A stretch of DNA of 64,000 bases. Origin: Henriciella pelagia (GTDB lineage: Bacteria; Pseudomonadota; Alphaproteobacteria; Caulobacterales; Hyphomonadaceae). Under the pieces are notes generated by a model. The model saw nothing but the letters and a program-made list of their open reading frames with translations. It searched no databases and was not told the DNA's origin. The translations under genes were made by a program, and so were the position numbers. Below are positions 17,151 through 26,084 of this stretch, in pieces; position 1 is the stretch's first letter, and every line of letters begins with the position of its first letter. The stretch lies in the NCBI RefSeq assembly GCF_002088945.1, contig NZ_NCSU01000007.1, positions 1 to 64,000 of the forward strand, in the 5' to 3' direction.

Positions 17151-18533
17151 ATGAAAAACCAAGCTCGCATTGGCCTTTTAGCCGGCGCGGCCATCCTTTC
17201 GGGGCTGGTGCTGACCCGATGTCAGTCCGCCGAAGATGCAGCGATCGTTACAGATTCAACGACGATAGACTCCATCCGCGAGGGTGGGGAACTTGTCGTG
17301 CTGACACTTGAAAGCCCGACCACCTACCGAAAGTTCGCAGAGACTGAAGAAGGCTACGAAATCGACATTGTCGAGGAATTTGCAGACAGTCTTGGTGTAA
17401 AACCCCGCTATGTCGTGATGGATAATGTCGAGGCGTTGATCAAGGGCATCGAGAACGGTCGGGGCCATATCGGCGCGGCGGGCCTGACAATGACCGAGGC
17501 CCGGTCAGCGCGTGTGAAGTTCGGGCCGGCCTACAAGAATGTCGAGGAAGCCGTCGTCTGCCATCAGAAGGGCCCTGCCCCGACAGACCTTGATGAGCTG
17601 GCGGACGTGAAGCTGACCGTGCTTGCCGGGTCTTCCTATGTCGAGACCCTGCAGCGGCTGAAGGCTGATCATGCCGGCCTCAACTGGTCGACCCGTCGCG
17701 CCGGGTCTGCCATGCCCATGCTGGGCGCGGTGGCGATGCGGCGCGTCGAGTGCACGATTTCGGACTCGCACCTCGCCGAATATGCCCGCCGGCTCTATCC
17801 GGACCTCATCACCCCGATGACGGTCAGTGAGGACCGCCCACTCGGCTGGATTTATAATGGCAAGATTGGCGGCATGGATACCGCGCTTGAGGACTGGTTC
17901 GCCGAGCAGCACAATAATGGCTATCTCGAAGAACTGGACGAGCACTGGTTCGGCTATCTCGATGAGTTCGACTATGTCGAGGTTCTGCGCTTTGTCGAAC
18001 GCGTCGAAGACCGCCTGCCGGAGTTCAAGACCTATTTCCAGGCAGCAGCCGCCGACACGGAATTCGAATGGCACCTTCTCGCCGCTCAGGCCTATCAGGA
18101 AAGCCATTGGGACCCGGATGCCGTGAGTGGCACTGGTGTTCGCGGCCTGATGATGCTGACCCTGCCGACCGCCGAGGAACTCGGTGTGGAGGATCGGACC
18201 GATCCGGCGCAGAGCGTCGAAGGCGGGGCGAAATATCTTCGCCGGCTCTATGATCGCATTCCGGACGGCGTGCAGGGCGAGGACCGGCTCTGGTTTGCCC
18301 TGGCGGCCTATAATGTTGGCATGGGGCACATCTATGATGCGCGCCGCATCGCCGAACGCAAAGGCCTCGACAAGAATCGCTGGGACGATCTTCGCACTGT
18401 GCTGCCCCTGCTCAGCCGGCCGGAATATTATTCCACGGTGAAGCATGGCTATGCACGCGGCCATGAGCCGGTGCGATATGTCCGAAAGATCCGCGACTAT
18501 TACAGGATGCTGCGCTCGAACGAGCCGGTCTGA
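17151..18533 (+). CDS. mltF: Membrane-bound lytic murein transglycosylase F (MltF-like)
   Basis: A 460-residue MltF-type protein. It has an N-terminal signal with a possible, non-ideal lipobox (LTRC, cysteine about residue 24), a family 3 solute-binding-like regulatory domain (about 40-270) and a C-terminal SLT lytic transglycosylase domain (about 300-440). The catalytic glutamate is in [15 protein letters not shown], followed by GVRGLMMLT and the later [10 protein letters not shown] motif. It cleaves peptidoglycan glycan strands, forming 1,6-anhydromuramyl ends. It is divergent from rimK with a 127-bp gap. No strong ribosome binding site precedes the ATG. Confidence 0.9.
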   Translation: MKNQARIGLLAGAAILSGLVLTRCQSAEDAAIVTDSTTIDSIREGGELVVLTLESPTTYRKFAETEEGYEIDIVEEFADSLGVKPRYVVMDNVEALIKGIENGRGHIGAAGLTMTEARSARVKFGPAYKNVEEAVVCHQKGPAPTDLDELADVKLTVLAGSSYVETLQRLKADHAGLNWSTRRAGSAMPMLGAVAMRRVECTISDSHLAEYARRLYPDLITPMTVSEDRPLGWIYNGKIGGMDTALEDWFAEQHNNGYLEELDEHWFGYLDEFDYVEVLRFVERVEDRLPEFKTYFQAAAADTEFEWHLLAAQAYQESHWDPDAVSGTGVRGLMMLTLPTAEELGVEDRTDPAQSVEGGAKYLRRLYDRIPDGVQGEDRLWFALAAYNVGMGHIYDARRIAERKGLDKNRWDDLRTVLPLLSRPEYYSTVKHGYARGHEPVRYVRKIRDYYRMLRSNEPV

Positions 18534-18605
18534 GGCATTCGCGCAACTTATCGGTTGCGTTTATCATCGCCGTGATCTAAGCAAAGCGCAACCAGGGAGT
18601 TGCGC

Positions 18606-19049
18606 ATGACAGACCGTATCGAGAAGACCACCACGCTGAAATCATCCATCGACAAGGTGTGGGACGCGATCACCGACCATGAAAAGTTCGGTGAGTGGTT
18701 CAAGGTGAAACTCTACAATCCTTTCGTCGAAGGCGAGATGACCCGGGGACACATAACCCATCCTGAAGCCGAAGGCATGGTGTGGGAAAGCGTAACCCGT
18801 GACATCCGACCGAAAACCTATTTCTCATTTGTCTGGTATCATGACGCCACCCAGGCCGGAGCCGCCCCGAAGCGATGCGAGATGCTGGTCGAGTTCATTC
18901 TGAAGCCGATGAATGGCGGAACGCATCTCACCATTATCGAGTCCGGCTTCGACGCTGTTCCCCAGCCTGAAAGCGAGACGATCCGCACGCGCAATGATGG
19001 CGGCTGGGCCGAGCAGATCCGCAATATCGAGGCCTATGTTGATGGTTAA
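18606..19049 (+). CDS. SRPBCC (AHSA1-like) protein
   Basis: A 147-residue START/Bet v1-fold protein, with the characteristic opening EKTTTLKSSIDKVWDAITD and W-F-K-V, and the late TIIESGFDAVP segment of AHSA1/COG3832 proteins. I start at the ATG at 18606 because CAGGGAG is six bases upstream. The downstream ArsR-type regulator overlaps it by 8 bp. Pairing of an AHSA1-type SRPBCC protein with an ArsR regulator in one unit is a recurrent arrangement. Ligand and function are not known; binding of a hydrophobic small molecule is the family inference. Confidence 0.88.
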   Translation: MTDRIEKTTTLKSSIDKVWDAITDHEKFGEWFKVKLYNPFVEGEMTRGHITHPEAEGMVWESVTRDIRPKTYFSFVWYHDATQAGAAPKRCEMLVEFILKPMNGGTHLTIIESGFDAVPQPESETIRTRNDGGWAEQIRNIEAYVDG

Positions 19050-19374
19050 TGCGGAGCGGGCAATTGATCCGGTCAGCATTTTCGGCGCGCTTGGCGATGC
19101 CACGCGGCTGAAGCTGGTCGACACGATGAGCGACGGGGAAAGCCGTTCGATCTCGGACCTGGCATCAGGCTTCGGGATGAGCCGGCAGGCCATCACCAAA
19201 CACCTGAAAGTGCTGGAGGCGGCCGGGCTGGTCGCGAATGACAGGGTCGGCCGGGAAACGCAGTTCAGGCTCGAGACCGGCGCCATCGACGCGGCGCGCG
19301 ACTATCTCGACCGCGTCTCACGCCACTGGGACGAGGCCATCGGGCGACTGAAGGACTTTTTGGGGGAGGGGTGA
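19042..19374 (+). CDS. ArsR/SmtB-family winged-helix regulator
   Basis: A 110-residue winged-helix protein. It opens with DPVSIFGALGDATRLKLVD, then the recognition helix region FGMSRQAITKHLKVLEAAGLV and the wing. No metal-binding cysteines are visible, so it is likely a non-metal ArsR regulator. I choose the ATG at 19042 because GAGG lies nine bases upstream, inside the preceding SRPBCC gene; an ATG at 19036 has too short a spacing. It overlaps that gene by 8 bp, indicating coupling, and probably regulates the pair. Confidence 0.88.
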   Translation: MVNAERAIDPVSIFGALGDATRLKLVDTMSDGESRSISDLASGFGMSRQAITKHLKVLEAAGLVANDRVGRETQFRLETGAIDAARDYLDRVSRHWDEAIGRLKDFLGEG

Positions 19375-19388
19375 GCGCATTTGGCTTT

Positions 19389-19571
19389 CATCCTTCGACA
19401 GGCTCAGGATGAGGTCCGGTCTGTCTGGTCAGGTGTATCTCCATAGTGAGCAAAGTCGAACCACGGAGCCGTATCGCGCTGCACCCGGCTCCGTGGTTCG
19501 GTTTCGCTCACCATGAGGGCTTTCTGTTATCGCACCAAAATGGGACCTCATCCTGAGCCTGTCGAAGGATG
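19389..19571. repeat. 183-bp nested palindrome (dispersed intergenic repeat)
   Basis: Two perfect 29-bp inverted arms (19389-19417 and 19543-19571; the arm contains CCTTCGACAGGCTCAGGATG) enclose a second perfect 15-bp inverted pair (19457-19471 and 19486-19500; CGAACCACGGAGCCG), with an intermediate GTGAGC/GCTCAC pair (19446-19451 and 19506-19511). All pairs share nearly one centre at about 19480. It fills the gap between the ArsR gene and the convergent ecm gene and could fold into one long cruciform or act as a bidirectional terminator. The arm resembles intergenic repeats that are common in alphaproteobacterial genomes; no transposase is present. Confidence 0.9.
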
Positions 19572-19593
19572 ATGCCCCACGCGCAACCGCAGC

Positions 19594-21582
19594 CTAGACC
19601 TTCTCCAGCCAGGCTTCTTCGACCACGTCGACGACATCGCTCATGATGTCGGTGATCTTGAAGTCCTTCGGCGTGTAGACGCGGCGGATGCCCATCTGCT
19701 TCAGCGCGCGCTCATCTTCTGGCGGAATGATACCTCCGACGACGAGCGGGGTGTTTTCAAGGCCTGTCTTGCGCATTTCGGCGATCGTGTCGCGGACAAG
19801 GTCGAGGTGGCTGCCCGACAGGATGGAGAGGCCGATGACATGCGCGTCGGCTTCCTTTGCCTGGGCGACGATTTCTGATGGCGTGAAACGAATGCCTTCA
19901 TAGATCACGTCCATGCCGCAGGCGCGGGCGCGGCTCGCAATCTGCTCGGCGCCGTTGGAATGTCCATCGAGCCCCGGCTTGCCGAGGACATAGGTCAGGC
20001 GGCGACCGAGGTCTTCGGAGACCTTGTCGACGCGCCTGCGGGTGGCTTCGATGTCCTCATCGCCGCCGGTTTCGACAACCACGGCGACGCCGGTCGGGCC
20101 GCGATATTCGCCGAACACCTCGCGGAGCGCCCCGCCCCATTCGCCTGTGGTGACGCCCGCCTTGGCGGCGGCGATGGATGGCTCCATGATGTTCTCGCCG
20201 GACTGGGCCGCCGCCTTGAGGGCAGCCAGGGCTGCGTCCGCAGCGGCATTGTCGCGAGACTTGCGCCACTCATTGAGGTTGCGGACCTGTTCGGCCTCGA
20301 CCATGGGGTCGACGGTCTCAATGGTCTTCTCGCCCGCGCTGAGCGGGCTGTCGGCAGATTCGGTATACTTGTTGACGCCCACCACGGTGAGGTCTCCGCT
20401 TTCAATGGCGCGGATCCGGTCGACATGAGCCCCGACGAGGCTTTCCTTCATATAGGCAACTGAATCGACGGCACCGCCCATCTCGTCAATCCTGGCGAGT
20501 TCGGCGCGGGCACCGGCTTTCAGCTCTTCGGTCTTGCCATCGACAACGTGGGAGCCGTCAAACAGGTCCTCGAATTCGAGCAGATCAGTTTCAAAGGCGA
20601 GAATCTGCTGCAGGCGCAGCGACCATTGCTGGTCCCAGGGCCGTGGCAGGCCGAGCGCCTCATTCCAGGCTGGAAGCTGCAGGGCGCGGCAGCGGGCACG
20701 CTTTGACAGGGTGACGGCAAGCGCCTCGATCAGGATGCGGTAGACATTGTTTTCCGGCTGCGGTTCGGTCAGGCCAAGCGAGTTGACCTGCACGCCGTAT
20801 CGGAAGCGCAGCGCCTTTTCGTCGGTGACGCCATAACGGTCGCGGCCGATCTCTTCCCAGAGGTCGACAAAGGCGCGCATCTTGCAAAGTTCCGTTACGA
20901 AACGGACGCCCGCATTCACGAAGAAGGAAATGCGCCCGAACACGATCTCAAAGTCCTTTTCCGGAACTTGACCGCCGGCTTTCACAGCGTCGAGGACGGC
21001 GCAGGCGGTCGCGAGTGCGTAGGCAAGCTCCTGCTCAGGCGTAGCGCCGGCTTCCTGCAGATGGTATGAACAGACGTTTAGCGGGTTCCATTTTGGTACT
21101 TCAGTATAGCACCAACTCACCATGTCGGCGATCAGACGCATCGACGGCTCCGGTGGGAAGACATAGGTGCCGCGCGAGAGATATTCCTTGATGATGTCGT
21201 TCTGCGTCGTGCCGCGCAGCTTGGCCCGGTCATCGCCGCGCTCATCGGCGAGGGCAACGTACAGCGCGAGCAGCCAGGCCGCCGGCGCATTGATCGTCAT
21301 CGAGGTGTTCATTTCTTCCAGCGGCAACCCGTCGAAGAGCTTGCGCATGTCGCCGAGATGGCTGACCGGCACGCCGACCTTGCCAACTTCGCCTTTCGAG
21401 AGAATGTGGTCGCTGTCAAAGGCCGTCTGAGTCGGCAGGTCAAATGCGATGGAGAGGCCGGTCTGTCCGCGCGCGAGGTTGGAGCGATAGAGCGCGTTTG
21501 ATTTTTCAGCCGTGGAATGTCCCGCATAGGTCCGAAATATCCACGGTCGGTCGCGATCATGCTGAAACGCTTTGTTTTTCAT
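19594..21582 (-). CDS. ecm: Ethylmalonyl-CoA mutase
   Basis: A 662-residue coenzyme B12-dependent acyl-CoA mutase. The catalytic barrel runs about residues 10-500 and opens with PWIFRTYAGHSTAEKSNALYR and, later, FDLPTQTAFDSDHILSKG-type residues. The C-terminal B12-binding domain (about 520-655) has GKPGLDGHSNGAEQIA with the DxHxxG cobalt-ligand motif. The length, the short N-terminus and the barrel sequence match Rhodobacter Ecm more closely than methylmalonyl-CoA mutase, as I recall those families. Ecm converts (2R)-ethylmalonyl-CoA to methylsuccinyl-CoA in acetyl-CoA assimilation. Crotonyl-CoA carboxylase/reductase 1.5 kb away supports the call. Confidence 0.92.
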   Translation of the reverse strand: MKNKAFQHDRDRPWIFRTYAGHSTAEKSNALYRSNLARGQTGLSIAFDLPTQTAFDSDHILSKGEVGKVGVPVSHLGDMRKLFDGLPLEEMNTSMTINAPAAWLLALYVALADERGDDRAKLRGTTQNDIIKEYLSRGTYVFPPEPSMRLIADMVSWCYTEVPKWNPLNVCSYHLQEAGATPEQELAYALATACAVLDAVKAGGQVPEKDFEIVFGRISFFVNAGVRFVTELCKMRAFVDLWEEIGRDRYGVTDEKALRFRYGVQVNSLGLTEPQPENNVYRILIEALAVTLSKRARCRALQLPAWNEALGLPRPWDQQWSLRLQQILAFETDLLEFEDLFDGSHVVDGKTEELKAGARAELARIDEMGGAVDSVAYMKESLVGAHVDRIRAIESGDLTVVGVNKYTESADSPLSAGEKTIETVDPMVEAEQVRNLNEWRKSRDNAAADAALAALKAAAQSGENIMEPSIAAAKAGVTTGEWGGALREVFGEYRGPTGVAVVVETGGDEDIEATRRRVDKVSEDLGRRLTYVLGKPGLDGHSNGAEQIASRARACGMDVIYEGIRFTPSEIVAQAKEADAHVIGLSILSGSHLDLVRDTIAEMRKTGLENTPLVVGGIIPPEDERALKQMGIRRVYTPKDFKITDIMSDVVDVVEEAWLEKV

Positions 21583-21748
21583 TATTTCCTCCGATATTGC
21601 ACCGCAACATGGACCGAACTTGACCGCAGGGCAAGATTAACCGGCTGACGCGCCCTGACGCAGTGAATTTGGAAGATGCTTGCGCAAATTGCCGGATGAC
21701 GACCTGTTCCACCTGACCTAAAAGCGGCGGCGATTGAAAGTGATCATC

Positions 21749-22033
21749 ATGGCAGACTTCATCGGCGGCCTTGCCGCCTTCCTGACCACAGCCTCCTTCC
21801 TGCCACAGGCCATCCTTGTGTTACGCACGCGCAACACCGAAGGCCTGTCGCTGATCATGTACGCCATGTTCACCGCCGGAATCACATGCTGGCTGGCCTA
21901 TGGCCTGATGATTGGAAGCCTGCCGATCACCATTGCCAATGCGATAACAATCGTCCTCGCCTCGATCATTCTCACCATCAAGATCCGCAACACGGTCGCT
22001 GTCAGGCGCGGTCAGCGCGAACCTCTGATCTGA
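21749..22033 (+). CDS. SemiSWEET-type PQ-loop transporter
   Basis: A 94-residue protein with three membrane helices and the PQ-loop signature in ASFLPQAILVLRTRNTEGLS; SemiSWEETs dimerise and move small sugars. I start at the ATG at 21749 (MADFIGGLAAFLTT). An upstream in-frame TTG at 21734 would add five residues without better signals. The final 32 bp overlap the end of the convergent aminotransferase gene. Substrate is unknown. Confidence 0.9.
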   Translation: MADFIGGLAAFLTTASFLPQAILVLRTRNTEGLSLIMYAMFTAGITCWLAYGLMIGSLPITIANAITIVLASIILTIKIRNTVAVRRGQREPLI

Positions 22034-22907
22034 GCCAGGGCGCACGAGCGGCGAGGTCGGCGCCAATGGCTTTGTAATAAAGCGACTGGACCCGGCGAGT
22101 GACCGGCCCCGGCCTGCCACTCCCGACAGGGGAACCGTCAATGTCGATGATGGGAAGGACAAGGCCTGTAGCAGAGGTCGTGAAGATTTCCGCCGCGCTG
22201 GAGAGCTCTGCAACGGTTACTGCGCGCTGTTCAACCGACAGGCCATCCACCCGAAGCTGATCCAGCACCGCCTGGCGGGTAATGCCCGGCAGAATCTGGT
22301 GGCCGAGATTGCGCGTCACGAGGCGCTCACCGGGAAGCACAACCCAGAGGTTGGCCGAGGCGGCCTCTGTGACATGGCCATCCTCGTGCAATATGGCGGA
22401 GAAGCGGTCGAGCCTGGCCGCCTGCCGATAGGCAAGCGCCTGCGAAAGAAGCTGGGTGGTCTTGTAGTCGCGCCGCTTCCAGCGCTGATCCTCGACCAGT
22501 GTGGAACGAACCCCGTCGCGGGCCTTCTCGCCAATAAGCTGGCGATGTTCGCAGAAGAGGAAAAGAGAGGGCTGGAGCATGTCCGGACCGGCAAAGTCGC
22601 GCGAGCCATAGTCACCCGCTGTGACCTGCAGGTAGACGAAGCCTTCCTCCAGCCGGTTCTTCTCGATCAGGGCCTGGTGGATGGCCTCCAATTCGCTCGC
22701 CGACCACGCATTCGGGACGTCAATCCCATCAAGGGTTCGTTGCAAGCGTGCCACATGACCGGAAAAATCGATGAGTTTTCCATCAAAGACCGCCGTCACT
22801 TCATACGCCGCATGCGCAAACAGGAATCCCCTGTCAAAGGGCGAAACCATTGCCTCGGACGCCCGGCAGACCGTCCCATTCAGATAGACCCATTCGGCCG
22901 GCCCCAT
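22002..22907 (-). CDS. Class IV PLP aminotransferase (D-amino-acid transaminase-like)
   Basis: A 301-residue fold-type IV transaminase. It opens VYLNGTVCRASEAMVSPFDRGFLFAHAAYEV, cut here to the conserved SPFDRGFLFAHAAYEV, and has the PLP lysine in RRDYKTTQLLSQALAY. The glutamate-containing cofactor loop is VTEAASANLWVV. Sequence features fit D-alanine/D-amino-acid aminotransferase better than IlvE, but substrate is not proven. The ATG at 22907 follows AGAGGGAT; an ATG six codons upstream (22925) lacks a ribosome binding site. The gene overlaps the SemiSWEET gene tail-to-tail by 32 bp and is divergent from ccr. Confidence 0.87.
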   Translation of the reverse strand: MGPAEWVYLNGTVCRASEAMVSPFDRGFLFAHAAYEVTAVFDGKLIDFSGHVARLQRTLDGIDVPNAWSASELEAIHQALIEKNRLEEGFVYLQVTAGDYGSRDFAGPDMLQPSLFLFCEHRQLIGEKARDGVRSTLVEDQRWKRRDYKTTQLLSQALAYRQAARLDRFSAILHEDGHVTEAASANLWVVLPGERLVTRNLGHQILPGITRQAVLDQLRVDGLSVEQRAVTVAELSSAAEIFTTSATGLVLPIIDIDGSPVGSGRPGPVTRRVQSLYYKAIGADLAARAPWLRSEVRADRA

Positions 22908-22945
22908 GTCGATATCCCTCTTCATTTATGTTGCGGCGCACAATT

Positions 22946-22974
22946 TTGACTTGCCTTTGCGGCAAGGATTTGAT
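22946..22974 (+). promoter_or_regulatory. Candidate ccr promoter with embedded dyad
   Basis: TTGACT (22946-22951) and TTTGAT (22969-22974) are separated by 17 bp, and a dyad CTTGCC-N5-GGCAAG (22950-22966) lies within the spacer, 81 bp upstream of the ccr start. Promoter spacing is ideal; the -10 is imperfect. The dyad could be bound by a regulator of the ethylmalonyl-CoA pathway, which is inference. Confidence 0.45.
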
Positions 22975-23054
22975 CAGTGTCTAGCCATTCAGGAGGAATG
23001 TGAAGCAGGAGGAATAATCTTGCTCACAGATAGTAAAATCGGAGGCCCGAAAGC

Positions 23055-24326
23055 ATGACTACCGCGACAATCTCGCGTGAGAAGAAAGATATTTACGAGC
23101 TTGGTGAGATTCCACCGGAATTTCACGTCCCGAAACTGATGTACGCCTGGGCGATCCGGCGCGAACGTCACGGACGCCCATCCACGGCAATGCAGATCGA
23201 ACAGGTGCCTGTCCCGGAAATCGATTCCGATGAGGTTCTGGTTCTCGTGATGGCCGCTGGTGTCAACTATAATGGCATCTGGGCCGGACTTGGCGAGCCG
23301 ATCTCTCCCTTCGACGTCCACAAGGCCGAATACCACATTGCCGGGTCTGACGCGTCAGGCATCGTCTGGGCTGTGGGGCGCAAGGTAACCCGTGTGAAGC
23401 CGGGAGACGAAGTCGTCATCCACTGTAACCAGGATGATGGTGACGATGAGGAGTGCAATGGCGGCGACCCGATGTTCTCCCCATCCCAGCGTATCTGGGG
23501 CTATGAGACGCCGGACGGCTCCTTCGCGCAATTCTGCCGGGTGCAGGCCCGCCAGTGCATGCCGCGTCCGAAGCATCTGACCTGGGAAGAAAGCGCCTGC
23601 TACACGCTGACGCTCGCGACCGCATACCGGATGCTGTTCGGCCATCGCCCGCACATTGTGAAGCCGGGTCAGAACGTGCTCGTCTGGGGCGCTTCGGGCG
23701 GGCTTGGCTCGTTCGGGGTGCAGCTTTGCGCCGTGACCGGTGCGCATGCGATCGGCGTCGTATCGGACAATGACAAGTTCGACTTCGTTTATTCGATGGG
23801 CGCCAAGGGCGTGCTGAACCGCAAGGATTTCGACTGCTGGGGACAGTTGCCGACCGTGAACGGTCCGGACTTCTCGAACTATATGCGCGAGAGCCGCAAG
23901 TTCGGTAAGGCGATCTGGGAGATCACCGGCAAGCAGGATGTCGACATCGTGTTCGAACATCCGGGCGAAAGCACCTTCCCGGTCTCCGTCTTCGTGGTAA
24001 AGCGCGGCGGCATGGTGGTGATCTGCGCCGGCACGACCGGCTTCAACCTGACCATGGATGCGCGCTTCCTGTGGATGCGCCAGAAGCGGGTACAGGGTTC
24101 ACACTTTGCGAACCTTGCCCAGGCCTCGGCAGCCAACCAGCTCGTCATCGACCGCCGGATCGACCCGTGCATGTCGGAAGTCTTCCCCTGGGCCGAGATT
24201 CCGGCCGCGCATGAGAAGATGCTCGATAACAAGCACCTTCCGGGCAATATGGCTGTGCTCGTCACCTCTCCGAAGCCGGGTCTGCGCACGGTTGAGGATG
24301 TGCTGGCGGTATCCGGACAGGCCTAG
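23055..24326 (+). CDS. ccr: Crotonyl-CoA carboxylase/reductase
   Basis: A 423-residue medium-chain dehydrogenase/reductase superfamily enzyme performing NADPH-dependent reductive carboxylation of crotonyl-CoA to ethylmalonyl-CoA. It is recognised by the Ccr-specific N-terminal region (FHVPKLMYAWAIRRERHGRP), the GROES-like domain with AAGVNYNGIWAGLGEP and HIAGSDASGIVWAVG, and the NADPH-binding VLVWGASGGLGSFGVQL. The long acidic insert CNQDDGDDEECNGGDP is typical of Ccr. The GGAGG ribosome binding site is strong. It works with the nearby ecm. Other pathway genes (mcd, mch, mcl, epi) are not in this window. Confidence 0.95.
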   Translation: MTTATISREKKDIYELGEIPPEFHVPKLMYAWAIRRERHGRPSTAMQIEQVPVPEIDSDEVLVLVMAAGVNYNGIWAGLGEPISPFDVHKAEYHIAGSDASGIVWAVGRKVTRVKPGDEVVIHCNQDDGDDEECNGGDPMFSPSQRIWGYETPDGSFAQFCRVQARQCMPRPKHLTWEESACYTLTLATAYRMLFGHRPHIVKPGQNVLVWGASGGLGSFGVQLCAVTGAHAIGVVSDNDKFDFVYSMGAKGVLNRKDFDCWGQLPTVNGPDFSNYMRESRKFGKAIWEITGKQDVDIVFEHPGESTFPVSVFVVKRGGMVVICAGTTGFNLTMDARFLWMRQKRVQGSHFANLAQASAANQLVIDRRIDPCMSEVFPWAEIPAAHEKMLDNKHLPGNMAVLVTSPKPGLRTVEDVLAVSGQA

Positions 24327-24346
24327 GGTTCTTGCCGCCCGCCCCT

Positions 24347-24398
24347 CCCCGCGAACGGGGACGGCCGGGATGGAGTCATTGCGCGCAAGAATGACTCC
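24347..24398. repeat. Intergenic palindromes after ccr
   Basis: Two hairpins occupy the ccr-M20 gap: CCCCG-cgaa-CGGGG (24347-24360) and GGAGTCATT-N9-AATGACTCC (24372-24398, perfect 9-bp arms). A third, AGGCGGCC/GGCCGCCT (24429-24450), sits just before the next gene's ribosome binding site. None has a convincing T tract. The first resembles the C-rich/G-rich palindrome at about 25984, suggesting a dispersed intergenic repeat. Confidence 0.6.
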
Positions 24399-24472
24399 CA
24401 CGTCAACTATGACTTGCCCTCTTCTGTCAGGCGGCCCAATGTGGCCGCCTGAACTGTTTCGGGAGGGCCGGT

Positions 24473-25963
24473 TTGAAACAGCTATTGATGGGGCTTGGTG
24501 CCCTGTTCCTCATTCTTGTCGCTGTGTTGCTGGTGCGCACATTCACGTTCGGGGGCGCACCCGCCAATGTGCAGCAGGTCGAGCTGCCTGAACCGCCTGC
24601 AATATCCGCCGAGGCGGCGGCCCAAAACCTCTCCCGCGCCATCCAGTTCCGCACGATCACGCTCAGCAGCGGCGATCCCCGCCCCGGCCAGGAAGGCCCG
24701 TGGCTGGAGCTGCAGGCCTGGCTGGAGGAAACCTATCCGGCCTTCCATGCGGCCGCAGACAAGGAGACAGTACCGGGCGGCTATACGGTGCTCTACACCT
24801 GGGAGGGCTCTGACGCGTCGCTCGACCCGATCCTGCTGATGGCGCACCAGGATGTGGTGCCGGTCAATATCGGGACCGAGGGCGACTGGACGGGGGCGCC
24901 TTTCGCGGGCGAGATCATTGATGGCTATGTCTATGGCCGCGGCGCGATGGACGACAAGGGCTCCCTCGTCGGACTGATGGAGGCACTGGACGCTCTGGCC
25001 CGCGATGGGTTTGCGCCGCGCAGGACAATCCTGCTGCAGCTCGGTCATGATGAGGAAGTGTCAGGCTCTGGCGCAGAGGCCGGGATCGCGCTGCTGAAAT
25101 CGCGGCGCATCAGCCCCGTCATGGCGCTCGATGAAGGCTTCATGGTGGTCGAGGACAATCCGGTGACTGGTGGCACGCTTGGGCTCATCGGTGTGGCCGA
25201 GAAGGGCTATCTCACCATCCGGCTGACAGCCCTGGCCGAAGGCGGGCATTCGTCTGCGCCGCCCCGGGACAGTGCGACCGTGCGCCTGTCGCGGGCGCTG
25301 GTCGCGCTCGACGAGAACCAGATGGCGGCTGATCTGTCGAAAGCGCCAACGTCGGACATGATCCGGGTCGTCTCGCAGGAGATGGGCTTTGTGAACCGCA
25401 TGGCGATTGCAAACCAGTGGCTGCTTGGCGGTCTTGTCGAGAGCGGGCTCGCCGCCAGCCCGCAGGGCAATGCGATGATCCGCACGACGACGGCGCCGAC
25501 CATGCTTGTCGGGTCCGCCAAGGAGAATGTCCTCGCCCAGCGTGCCACGGCAATGGTCAATTTCCGGGTCCACCCGAACAATACGGTCGAGGAGGTGCTT
25601 CAGCATGTGCGGGATGTGACGGCCGACATTGAAGGCATCGAAATCGAACTTGGCGGTGACGGCATTGCGAGCGAGCCGTCGCCCGTCAGCTCGACGCAGA
25701 ACCGCGCCTATGGCGTGCTGGCGGCCGTGGCTGCCGAGATCAGTGGCGGAGCACCCTCAACGCCGGCGCTGGTCATTGGTGCAACCGATGCGCGCTATGC
25801 GAGCGCGATTACGAAAGATGTCTACCGCTTCGCGCCGTCGGTCGTGGGCCCAGCAGATCTTGCCGGTTTCCATGGCACGAATGAACGGCTCAGCGTCGAG
25901 AATATGGGGCGGCTGGCGCGTAGCTATGCGCAGATCATCATGGCGATGGACGCGCCGGAATAA
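24473..25963 (+). CDS. M20 family peptidase (PM20D1/carboxypeptidase-like)
   Basis: A 496-residue zinc-dependent M20 peptidase with an N-terminal membrane anchor or signal (about residues 3-23). Metal and catalytic residues are visible: MAHQDVVPV (H, with the following D), GRGAMDDKGSL, LQLGHDEEVSGSGA (catalytic E-E) and MALDEGFMV; a dimerisation domain occupies about 245-370. Length and motifs resemble carboxypeptidase S/PM20D1-type enzymes, which hydrolyse peptides or N-acyl amino acids; substrate is unknown. It starts at TTG (24473), supported by GGGAGG six bases upstream; an in-frame ATG at 24488 has no such site. Confidence 0.87.
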   Translation: MKQLLMGLGALFLILVAVLLVRTFTFGGAPANVQQVELPEPPAISAEAAAQNLSRAIQFRTITLSSGDPRPGQEGPWLELQAWLEETYPAFHAAADKETVPGGYTVLYTWEGSDASLDPILLMAHQDVVPVNIGTEGDWTGAPFAGEIIDGYVYGRGAMDDKGSLVGLMEALDALARDGFAPRRTILLQLGHDEEVSGSGAEAGIALLKSRRISPVMALDEGFMVVEDNPVTGGTLGLIGVAEKGYLTIRLTALAEGGHSSAPPRDSATVRLSRALVALDENQMAADLSKAPTSDMIRVVSQEMGFVNRMAIANQWLLGGLVESGLAASPQGNAMIRTTTAPTMLVGSAKENVLAQRATAMVNFRVHPNNTVEEVLQHVRDVTADIEGIEIELGGDGIASEPSPVSSTQNRAYGVLAAVAAEISGGAPSTPALVIGATDARYASAITKDVYRFAPSVVGPADLAGFHGTNERLSVENMGRLARSYAQIIMAMDAPE

Positions 25964-25979
25964 GCGTCTGGAACCCGAG

Positions 25980-26080
25980 CCCGCCCCCCTCGAGCGGGGG
26001 AGGGGGCGATGATCGCAAACGTTTCGCCTTTCGCCCGCTATGGTTCGACTTCGCTCACCATGTCGGGCTATTTCTGACAT
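25980..26080. repeat. Intergenic palindromic repeat, partial copy of the 19.4-kb element
   Basis: The gap between the convergent M20 and K+ channel genes has a C-run/TCGAG/G-run palindrome (about 25984-26001). It is followed by TTCGCTCACCATG-type sequence (26042-26065) nearly matching the inner part of the 19389-19571 palindrome (GGTTCG-N2-TTCGCTCACCATG, then GGGCT-TTTCTG). It lacks the 29-bp outer arms. Confidence 0.6.
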
Positions 26081-26084
26081 CGCA

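Noticed and set aside
17024-17194. N-terminal extension of RimK to 17194.
   Set aside because: The extension lacks similarity and lies across the divergent promoter region and the mltF start; the ATG at 17023 gives the family N-terminus.
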